DNA of 8,920 nucleotides, from assembly GCA_048054495.1 (NCBI GenBank), contig JBGMQN010000022.1, positions 1 to 8,920 of the forward strand. Direction: 5' to 3'. This document shows positions 1 to 5,053 of this stretch, piece by piece (the stretch's first letter is position 1; every line of letters starts with the position of its first letter). The notes under the pieces are model-generated. The model did no database searches. It had not been told where the DNA came from and saw only the letters and a program-made list of their open reading frames with translations. Made by a program: the position numbers and the translations under genes. Origin of the DNA: JADFRG01 sp048054495. GTDB lineage: Bacteria > Chloroflexota > Anaerolineae > Anaerolineales > E44-bin32.

Positions 1-328
1 CCACGTTGCGGCCTCCCGCACGCGTGACCCACGTCCCATCATGTCTTCAGGCCTCGTGCCTTACTGCAGCTCGGAGTCAAATCCTTGCCAACTTCCCCTC
101 TCGTCTCGCGCCCACACTTCTGCCCTGATTTCGGGCTCCATCCTCCAGGGCAGATACGGCGCGGCCCCCGGCGGAGCCAAGCCGGCAATCTTACCTTTTT
201 TCCATTGCAAGCGCTCTTTGTGTGGAGCGGATCCACGCGAAAGGGGGCGCCTGGTCGACGCCCCCCATTACATTTTGGTTCCGGTACATCGCTTACGAAT
301 ATAGCTAGAGCAAAATCCTGCCGCTTCG
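1..328. other. Gene-free stretch at the left edge
   Basis: No open reading frame here has a ribosome binding site or a recognisable protein. The short frames on both strands give low-complexity, Arg/Pro-rich translations typical of random reading of GC-rich DNA. The stretch lies downstream of the ABC permease stop codon. The only structures I see are a hairpin at 243-265 and a small 5-bp stem at about 221-235 (GTGGA/TCCAC). A gene reaching in from the left is not apparent. Confidence 0.6.
243..265 (-). terminator. Possible terminator hairpin after the ABC operon
   Basis: GGGGGCG (243-249) and CGCCCCC (259-265) form a perfect 7-bp GC-only stem with a 9-nt loop, about 65 bases past the permease stop. 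Read on the minus strand, the stem is followed by only three Ts before GC-rich sequence, so it is a weak candidate for an intrinsic terminator. It could be a Rho-assisted end or a chance hairpin. Confidence 0.3.
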
Positions 329-1129
329 CTAAACGGCGATGTCCCTTCGCTGAAATCCAACGAGTCCGATAACCAATAATACGACGATCGCCACCAGCAG
401 TACTGCCGCATTGACCGGGACAAAACCGGAAAGCAGGACTTCGCTTGCATCGTAGTAATACCAGGGAGTGACATGGCGTACCGCATCGGGCAGGTCGGCG
501 AGCGGGGCCAAGGTGTTCATCAGGAACGTGACTGCAGCCAGTCCGGCTGCGATCCCGGAGGCCGCGCCGCGGTTCAGTCCCAATCCGGTAAGGGCCAGGG
601 TCATGGTCCCGAAAACCAGGGTCAGCAGGCCCACGTTCAGGACCGCGGCCGCCAGGTTGGCGGCGTCGACCGTAGAGTCCACCATGGCGACACCCAGGAG
701 CAGGCCGATGGTGCTGGCTACCAGTACCAGGAGCGCAAATACGGATAGCGCGCCAAATTTTTGGGTGAGCACGCTGCGGCGCGAGATGGGATAGGAGAGC
801 AGGACGTCCAGGGTCCCGCTGTCCTCTTCAGAACCAATCGCGCTGCCACCGTAGGCGATCCCGAACCCCAACGTCAGCGCCGGAAGAAAGAAGCTGAACA
901 GCTCCAGCCCCAAATATCCCTCCATGGTAGTGAAGTTTTGAATGTCCCCAAACAACGCGAGCATGGCTGGCGGTAGGTTGTCCATGTATTCGGTCAGCGC
1001 GGCGGAGCTTTCCTCGATAGAAGGAAAAACCAAAACGATCATGAGGTTGGTCAGTACCAGACCAATGGACCACCAGATCAAGCCGCGACGCATGTCGAAT
1101 AGGGTCTTGCCAAATACGCTAGCTAGCAT
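329..1129 (-). CDS. ABC-2 family transporter permease
   Basis: Membrane subunit of an ABC exporter, 266 residues, resembling the ABC-2/NosY-like permease families. About six hydrophobic segments can be read: roughly residues 17-36, 75-95, 128-149, 159-182, 188-207 and 238-258. After the second lies the family's cytoplasmic motif, EEDSGTLDVLLSYPISRR (101-118), which in relatives forms the coupling helix that contacts the ATPase. The protein ends in a short basic tail (QRRDIAV). The ATG start is supported by AAGGAGGG at 1137-1144, seven bases upstream. The start lies inside the end of the ATPase gene (11-bp overlap), so the two are cotranscribed and probably translationally coupled. The substrate cannot be deduced; relatives export drugs, peptides, lipids or ions, and an ATPase plus one small permease would work as a dimer of each. 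Confidence 0.88.
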   Translation of the reverse strand: MLASVFGKTLFDMRRGLIWWSIGLVLTNLMIVLVFPSIEESSAALTEYMDNLPPAMLALFGDIQNFTTMEGYLGLELFSFFLPALTLGFGIAYGGSAIGSEEDSGTLDVLLSYPISRRSVLTQKFGALSVFALLVLVASTIGLLLGVAMVDSTVDAANLAAAVLNVGLLTLVFGTMTLALTGLGLNRGAASGIAAGLAAVTFLMNTLAPLADLPDAVRHVTPWYYYDASEVLLSGFVPVNAAVLLVAIVVLLVIGLVGFQRRDIAV

Positions 1130-2021
1130 CTTGCGTCCCTCCTTCGTAGAACGTCAGGAAGACCTCTTCCAGGCTTGGCTCGTGGCTGATGACGTTGTTC
1201 ACTGTGTGCTGGGCCGCGGCCTTGAAGATCGAATCGATCGAGCCCTGCACGGTGAACGTGAGCCGGCTGTCCTGCACCTCCACGTGCTGCACACCCGGCA
1301 AGCCCTCGAATGCCGTCGCAGGTACCGCTCGCTCAAATTGAATCTCGATCCTTCTCAGCGCCTTGGCCTTTAGATCACTGATTCTCTCCACGGCCACCAG
1401 GCGCCCCTCACGAATGATCCCCACCCGGTCGCAGACGCGTTCCACCTCCGGCAAGTTGTGAGAGGATAGAAAGATCGTCGATCCGGCTTCTCGCATTTCC
1501 GCCAGGATCTTGTAAAAGCTCTGGTGCACGAGAGGATCGAGGCCAGCGCTCGCTTCATCCAGGAGCAGCAGATCAGGCCTGCTCATCAGGGCCAGGATCA
1601 ATCCCAGCTTTCGCTTGTTGCCGCTGGAATAGGCCTTCGCCGGACGCTTGAGATCGAAGTCAAGCCGATCGGCTAATTCTCTCACCCACCCCATATCGAC
1701 CTCACCGCGCAGCGCGGCGAAGTGACGGGCGGTCTGTTCACCCGTGAGCTTCGGATAGAGCGCCAGCTCGCCGGGGACGTAGCCTACCCGTCTGCGAACT
1801 TCGATGGACTGCTCCTGACAATCCAATCCAAAGATCCAGCACCGGCCCGAAGTCGGCCGAATGAGATCCAAGAGTGTACGGATGGTGGTGGTCTTTCCGG
1901 CTCCGTTCGGGCCGAGATAGCCGAAGACATCGCCCGGTTCGACCACTAAGTCGAGATCGATGACCCCGCGCTCCTTTCCATAACTCTTGGTCAGCTTTTC
2001 AATTCGTATGGCCTCCGTCAT
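1119..2021 (-). CDS. ABC transporter ATP-binding protein (CcmA/BcrA-like)
   Basis: Nucleotide-binding subunit of an ABC-2 exporter, 300 residues, cytoplasmic, powering the permease encoded just downstream. The Walker A motif GPNGAGKT is at 37-44. The Q-loop region reads VGYVPGELALYP (79-90) and lacks the usual Gln, as is common in this subfamily. The signature is a divergent SSGNKRKLG (132-140), Walker B plus catalytic Glu is LLLLDEAS (151-158, E156), the D-loop is AGLDP (159-163), and the H-loop His is H188 in SSHNL. Residues after about 225 form the C-terminal extension seen in exporters with separate permeases. The usual LDEP at Walker B is LDEA here, a tolerated variant. The ATG start has a strong AGGAGG at 2027-2032, five bases upstream. 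It is the first gene of the operon, controlled by the promoter and palindrome at 2055-2089. Confidence 0.92.
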   Translation of the reverse strand: MTEAIRIEKLTKSYGKERGVIDLDLVVEPGDVFGYLGPNGAGKTTTIRTLLDLIRPTSGRCWIFGLDCQEQSIEVRRRVGYVPGELALYPKLTGEQTARHFAALRGEVDMGWVRELADRLDFDLKRPAKAYSSGNKRKLGLILALMSRPDLLLLDEASAGLDPLVHQSFYKILAEMREAGSTIFLSSHNLPEVERVCDRVGIIREGRLVAVERISDLKAKALRRIEIQFERAVPATAFEGLPGVQHVEVQDSRLTFTVQGSIDSIFKAAAQHTVNNVISHEPSLEEVFLTFYEGGTQDAS

Positions 2022-2054
2022 CGGCGCCTCCTATCAGAAACCAGCAAACATAGT

Positions 2055-2083
2055 ATTGTATGGCGAAAAAATAATTTAGGCAA
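2055..2083 (-). promoter_or_regulatory. Sigma70-like promoter of the ABC operon
   Basis: Reading the minus strand, TTGCCT (2078-2083; 4 of 6 matches to TTGACA) and TACAAT (2055-2060; 5 of 6 to TATAAT) are separated by exactly 17 bases, the optimal spacing. The spacer contains an A/T-rich run. The predicted start site lies about 7 bases past the -10, giving a leader of roughly 25-30 nt with the AGGAGG ribosome binding site in it. No equally good promoter is visible elsewhere before the ATPase gene. Confidence 0.6.
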
Positions 2084-2089
2084 GCCTAA
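2076..2089. promoter_or_regulatory. Palindromic operator, DtxR/MntR-like, overlapping the -35
   Basis: TTAGGC and GCCTAA form a perfect inverted repeat with a 2-bp centre (AA). The site covers the whole -35 hexamer of the ABC operon promoter, the classic placement for a repressor. The TTAGG...CCTAA arms recall the operators of iron- or manganese-dependent DtxR/IdeR/MntR-type repressors. The full 19-bp DtxR consensus is not present, so the regulator family is inference. No regulator of that family is encoded in the window. Confidence 0.45.
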
Positions 2090-2290
2090 CTCCTTTTCCT
2101 CAAACAAGACTGCGCAGGCTGAGGATGCGATGCTTGCCTTAGAGGATAACATCGGACCGGAGCTTCATCTCCGCAGAGCGGCCTTCGGGCCCACCGAGTT
2201 AATCCGCTTCTCATCGGAGCCATATGGAATTCTTACGGAGCCCACTTACACTCGCCCCACTCGGATGATATGGGCTAGATCATTTTGCGC

Positions 2291-2371
2291 CATGTCATTG
2301 CGAGCGAAGCGAAGCAATCTCCTCCTGGGTGTTGGGGATTGCTTCGTCGCTGCGCTCCTCGCAATGACATG
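2291..2371. repeat. Short palindromic repeat (dispersed REP/MITE-like element)
   Basis: The left arm begins CATGTCATTGCGAG (2291-2304) and the right arm ends with its exact complement (2358-2371). A second paired block, GAAGCAATC (left) with GATTGCTTC (right, from about 2337), flanks a short centre. The middle of the left arm is 6 bases shorter than the right, so the pairing has an internal bulge. I recognise this as a short palindromic sequence dispersed in many bacterial genomes, often in Chloroflexota. Its spurious translation runs SLRAKRSN to FVAALLAMT. It has no transposase. It ends about 36 bases before the htrA ribosome binding site, so it may lie in the htrA leader or contain its transcription start. 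Confidence 0.75.
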
Positions 2372-2417
2372 ATCCTATTGGATGCATTTTGGGAGTAGAC
2401 CTTCCGAAGGAGAGACC

Positions 2418-3572
2418 ATGACTATAACGCGGAAACGAAAGCAAGCCTGGGGCCTCACATTGCTGCTGAGCGGAGCGTTGCTGGCAGGCTGCTCAGCCGT
2501 ATTGAGTTCTGAAGGAAGTCCAACCCTCCAAATCGAGCCGCAGACGGAGGATCGGATCACGGAGCAGATCATTGTAACCAGCGATCTGGGAGAGCGGCTG
2601 GTAGAGCTGTATGAAGCCGTAAACCCCGCCGTGGTAAACATTCAGGTGCAGCAGCAAGTCGGAAACTCATTCCAGGAGGACCAGCTCCAGTTCGGTCAGG
2701 GATCCGGCTTCCTATTTGACGAATTAGGCCGCATCGTAACAAACTTCCACGTGGTGAGCGGGGCCGAATCGCTGACCGTGATCTTCGCCGACGGCAGCAG
2801 TTCCGTGGCCGAGATTGTGGGGACCGATCCCGGCAGCGATCTGGCCGTAATCTTGGTCGAGGATCTTCCCGAGGGAATCCTGCCGCTGTCCCTCGGGGAC
2901 TCGGATGCATTGCGCGTGGGCGAGCAAGTGGTTGCGATTGGCAATCCATTCGGGCTGCAGGGAACCATGACCACCGGCATCGTCAGCGCGCTGGGTCGCA
3001 CCCTTCCTTCTCAGGCCCAAATCGCGGGTGGAGGGCAATTCAGCATTCCAAGCGTCATTCAGACGGATACTGCGATCAATCCCGGCAACTCCGGAGGCCC
3101 GCTCTTGAACCTTGCCGGCGAAGTGGTCGGCATCAACACCGCTATCGAATCGCCCGTAAGGCAATTCAGCGGCGTGGGATTTGCGGTCCCTTCCGACGCG
3201 GTGGGTCGAATCGTACCTGTCCTCATCGAGCGCGGCAGCTTCCCCCATCCCTGGTTGGGAATTGCCGGCACAGATCTGAATTCACAGATTCGGCAGGAAT
3301 TAGACCTGAATCAGGATCAATTGGGGATTCTGATTGTTAGCGTGCTTGAGGGAGGTCCCGCCTCCGAGGCCGGCCTTAGAGGCCAGGACGGTGGCGAGGG
3401 TGATCTCATCACCAGCGTGGATGGCGTCGAAATCCGCGATTTTGAGGACTTGCTCACCTACATCACGGACGAAACGAGCGTTGGCCAAACCATCACACTC
3501 AGCGTGCTTCGAGACGCGCAGCAAATCGAAGTATCCATAGAACTCAGCGAGCGCCCAACCGCAGAGGGTTAA
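2418..3572 (+). CDS. HtrA/Deg-type trypsin-like serine protease, lipoprotein, one PDZ
   Basis: Extracytoplasmic quality-control protease of the S1C family (DegP/DegQ/HtrA), 384 residues, degrading or holding misfolded envelope proteins. A basic N-terminus (RKRK) and a hydrophobic stretch lead to a lipobox LAGC with C25 as the lipidated residue, so the mature enzyme should be tethered to the outer face of the cytoplasmic membrane. The triad is complete: H111 (TNFHVVSG), D141 (GSDLAV) and S225 (PGNSGGPLL). A PDZ domain runs from about W279 to 372 and carries the typical GPASEAGL segment and GDLITSVDG. An ATG at 2382 is in frame, but AAGGAGA at 2407-2413, four bases before the ATG at 2418, and a normal signal peptide favour the later start. 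The gene runs divergently from the ABC operon. Its downstream side is lost in the gap six bases after the stop. I do not assign degP, degQ or degS specifically. Confidence 0.94.
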   Translation: MTITRKRKQAWGLTLLLSGALLAGCSAVLSSEGSPTLQIEPQTEDRITEQIIVTSDLGERLVELYEAVNPAVVNIQVQQQVGNSFQEDQLQFGQGSGFLFDELGRIVTNFHVVSGAESLTVIFADGSSSVAEIVGTDPGSDLAVILVEDLPEGILPLSLGDSDALRVGEQVVAIGNPFGLQGTMTTGIVSALGRTLPSQAQIAGGGQFSIPSVIQTDTAINPGNSGGPLLNLAGEVVGINTAIESPVRQFSGVGFAVPSDAVGRIVPVLIERGSFPHPWLGIAGTDLNSQIRQELDLNQDQLGILIVSVLEGGPASEAGLRGQDGGEGDLITSVDGVEIRDFEDLLTYITDETSVGQTITLSVLRDAQQIEVSIELSERPTAEG

Positions 3573-3578
3573 GAACGT

Positions 3579-3678
3579 NNNNNNNNNNNNNNNNNNNNNN
3601 NNNNNNNNNNNNNNNNNNNNNNNNNNNNNNNNNNNNNNNNNNNNNNNNNNNNNNNNNNNNNNNNNNNNNNNNNNNNNN
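3579..3678. other. Assembly gap of 100 Ns
   Basis: Exactly 100 unknown bases, the conventional placeholder for a gap of unknown length. The true distance, and even adjacency, between htrA and the tRNA is therefore not established. The htrA terminator and any gene between them would be hidden here. Confidence 0.98.
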
Positions 3679-3754
3679 TGGTGGCACCGGCGTGACTTGA
3701 ACACGCGACCAAGGGCTTATGAGTCCCCTGCTCTTCCAACTGAGCTACGGTGCC
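3679..3754 (-). tRNA. tRNA with CAU anticodon (elongator Met, or Ile2 modified to lysidine)
   Basis: On the minus strand the 76 bases fold as a full cloverleaf. The acceptor stem GGCACCG/CGGTGCC is followed by A73 and an encoded CCA. The D arm is GCTC/GAGC and the T arm is GCGTG/CACGC around the loop TTCAAGT. The anticodon loop is CTCATAA, anticodon CAT. The anticodon stem GGGGA/GCCCT has a G27-U43 wobble and an A31-G39 mismatch next to the loop. The sequence is not the initiator type, since it lacks the GGG/CCC stem and C1-A72 mismatch. CAT also serves tRNA-Ile2 after lysidine modification by TilS. The stretch CTTGGTCGC after the anticodon stem resembles E. coli ileX, so the amino acid identity is open. 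The CCA end directly touches the N gap. Confidence 0.93.
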
Positions 3755-3839
3755 AGGTTGGGTATGCGATCCGCGTCGGAATTCGCAAGCGCGGCAGGCG
3801 CAGGATTCGGGTCTGCCCTGCTACTACCCTGACGGCCCG

Positions 3840-3845
3840 ATTATA
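3840..3845 (-). promoter_or_regulatory. Consensus -10 box, possible tRNA promoter
   Basis: The minus strand carries a perfect TATAAT here, followed by a GC-rich discriminator (CGGGCC) of the kind found at stable-RNA promoters. It lies about 85 bases before the tRNA 5' end. It contains the TAA stop of the receiver-like gene. A TTCACA resembling a -35 lies 22 bases upstream, which is too far for normal spacing, so only the -10 is convincing. Confidence 0.35.
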
Positions 3846-4275
3846 GCCGAGGGGTCAGAGGCCGGGTTGTGAACTCACTGCGGAGCTTGTGTTCCGCGAG
3901 GGCTTGAAATACCTCCCTCAATCGCTGTGGGGAGGCTCCCTTCAATAGAGTCAGGCTGGCCCCCGCTTCTTTCAGGAGCTGAATCTGACTGGTATTGTCG
4001 ACCAGTGCAACACACTCCGTTTTTGGCCAGGCCTGTAAGATCCGGTCGACCTCAGAAACCGCGATCGAATTATCCCGATCGGCGTCCAGCAGCACGAAAT
4101 CGGGCGCGGCATCCATCTCCTGCATTGTGAGGCTATCGACATCCGTGGCGCTGGCGATCAGCAAAACGCCTGAGGTTCCGTCAAAAAGAACCTGAAGCGC
4201 CTCCTGCAGCCACTTCGGCGCCACAAGCGCGATCGAGGCGGATGATCCCCCATCCACTGACTGCGGTTGCTCCAC
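3841..4275 (-). CDS. Stand-alone degenerate receiver-domain protein
   Basis: A 144-residue protein that lines up with the N-terminal receiver domain of the NarL-type regulator encoded next to it, but has no DNA-binding domain. The alternating beta/alpha pattern is preserved. DFVLLDAD (59-66) places D64 at the phosphorylation site, and TLLKGAS (109-115) supplies K112. The conserved acidic pair (D11-D12 in the neighbour) is replaced by A19-P20 in IALVAPKWLQEAL, and the switch Thr/Ser is not evident around V92-D93. It is therefore probably a pseudo-receiver that cannot bind Mg2+ normally; what it does is unknown, perhaps partner binding. The start is a GTG with no good Shine-Dalgarno, and the frame stays open far upstream, even across the end of the regulator gene, so the N-terminus is uncertain. 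It lies 130 bases after the regulator on the same strand. Confidence 0.7.
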   Translation of the reverse strand: MEQPQSVDGGSSASIALVAPKWLQEALQVLFDGTSGVLLIASATDVDSLTMQEMDAAPDFVLLDADRDNSIAVSEVDRILQAWPKTECVALVDNTSQIQLLKEAGASLTLLKGASPQRLREVFQALAEHKLRSEFTTRPLTPRL

Positions 4276-4311
4276 AATAATAAGATGCCACGGAACGGCG
4301 TGGCAGGCATC
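4276..4311 (-). terminator. Terminator- or attenuator-like hairpin before the receiver-like gene
   Basis: Read on the minus strand, GCCACG (4299-4304) preceded by GAT (4309-4311) pairs with CGTGGCATC (4284-4292). This makes a 9-bp stem with a 4-nt bulge and a 6-nt loop, followed directly by TTATTATT (4276-4283). This is a fair Rho-independent terminator for the kinase-regulator operon. The GTG start of the receiver-like gene follows immediately, so it could instead be an attenuator of that gene. Confidence 0.45.
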
Positions 4312-4352
4312 ACAGGACCTACGTATTTTATTTGCCGATTGTGGAGGTAGGG

Positions 4353-4369
4353 AGCCTCGCCTAGAGGCT
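4353..4369. repeat. Small hairpin downstream of the response regulator
   Basis: AGCCTC (4353-4358) and GAGGCT (4364-4369) are perfect complements around a 5-nt loop. On the minus strand the stem can extend by a further GTAG/CTAC across a 2-base bulge. No T run follows, so it is not a clear terminator. It may stabilise the mRNA end or be incidental. Confidence 0.3.
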
Positions 4370-4405
4370 ACGCAGAAATGCCTAAATGCGATGAGGGGAT
4401 GGATG

Positions 4406-5053
4406 CTAGCTCGGCCGAACCCCGTGTTCGAGCGCGTAGAGTGCGGCCTGCGTGCGATTGGAGACGTGCAGCTTGTCCAGGATGTTCCGCATATGAGTTG
4501 TCACCGTCCTCACGGATACCGTCAGTTCCACCGCGATCTCGCGATTCGAAAGACCGCGCGCCAGGCAATTGAGCACATCCATCTCACGCGGGGTTAGAGG
4601 ATCCAGCGAAGAGCGAACATCAGAGGGTGCTTTGACTTCCTGGATCAATTTCCGAGCAATCGTCGGATGCAATGCGGCCTCGCCACTGTGGACGGTGCGA
4701 ATGGATGCCAGCAATTCCTCGGGAGGCGCCTCCTTCAGCAGGAACCCCATCGCTCCCGCCTTTATGGCGCGGAAAACGTTCTTGTCTTCTGGGAAGCTGG
4801 TCAGCACCAGAATGCTGGCATCCTCATTCTCGTGTGTGATTTCCTGGATGGCTGTGATGCCGTCTTTGATCGGCATCTGCAGATCCATGATTATCACGTC
4901 GGGCTCCAATGTTCTGGCCAGTTCTACCGCTTCGGCCCCGTTGGACGCCTCTCCAACTAGCTCCAGGTCGTCCTGGGCTCCGAGCGCCACTCTCAATCCC
5001 TGGCGAACGATCGGGTGATCGTCTGCGATCACGATGCGGATGGTATCCGTCAT
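4406..5053 (-). CDS. NarL/FixJ-family response regulator with LuxR-type HTH
   Basis: Transcription factor of a two-component system, 215 residues, cytoplasmic. The receiver domain covers about residues 5-122 with acidic pair D11-D12, phosphoacceptor D57 (VIIMDLQMP), switch T85 and K107, all intact. A linker leads to a LuxR-type helix-turn-helix at about 150-212, beginning LTPREMDVL and containing the recognition region SNREIAVELTVSVRTV. The ATG overlaps the stop of the kinase gene as ATGA, and AAGGAG (5058-5063), inside the last kinase codons, is its ribosome binding site. Kinase and regulator are thus translationally coupled and form a cognate pair. It resembles LiaR/VraR/DegU-type regulators, but the target genes cannot be read from the sequence, so I give no gene name. 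Confidence 0.95.
   Translation of the reverse strand: MTDTIRIVIADDHPIVRQGLRVALGAQDDLELVGEASNGAEAVELARTLEPDVIIMDLQMPIKDGITAIQEITHENEDASILVLTSFPEDKNVFRAIKAGAMGFLLKEAPPEELLASIRTVHSGEAALHPTIARKLIQEVKAPSDVRSSLDPLTPREMDVLNCLARGLSNREIAVELTVSVRTVTTHMRNILDKLHVSNRTQAALYALEHGVRPS

Noticed and set aside
2130..2372. 80-residue plus-strand frame ending in SLRAKRSN...ALLAMT
   Set aside because: Its C-terminal part is the translation of the palindromic repeat, a well-known source of spurious proteins; it has no ribosome binding site.
2724..3248. 174-residue minus-strand frame inside htrA
   Set aside because: It is antisense to the protease catalytic domain, with no domain and no ribosome binding site.
4303..4314. 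12-base repeat GCAGGCATCACA, also at 5782-5793
   Set aside because: A few identical 12-mers are expected by chance in a sequence of this length, and one copy is inside conserved coding sequence.
4300..4317. CDACH (heme c-like CxxCH) encoded in the open frame upstream of the receiver-like gene
   Set aside because: It falls in the hairpin before the GTG start, with no start codon seen before it and no signal peptide, so it is probably not translated.
4569..5018. 149-residue plus-strand frame opposite the response regulator
   Set aside because: It is entirely antisense to the intact regulator with all its motifs, and its composition is typical of reverse-strand reading.
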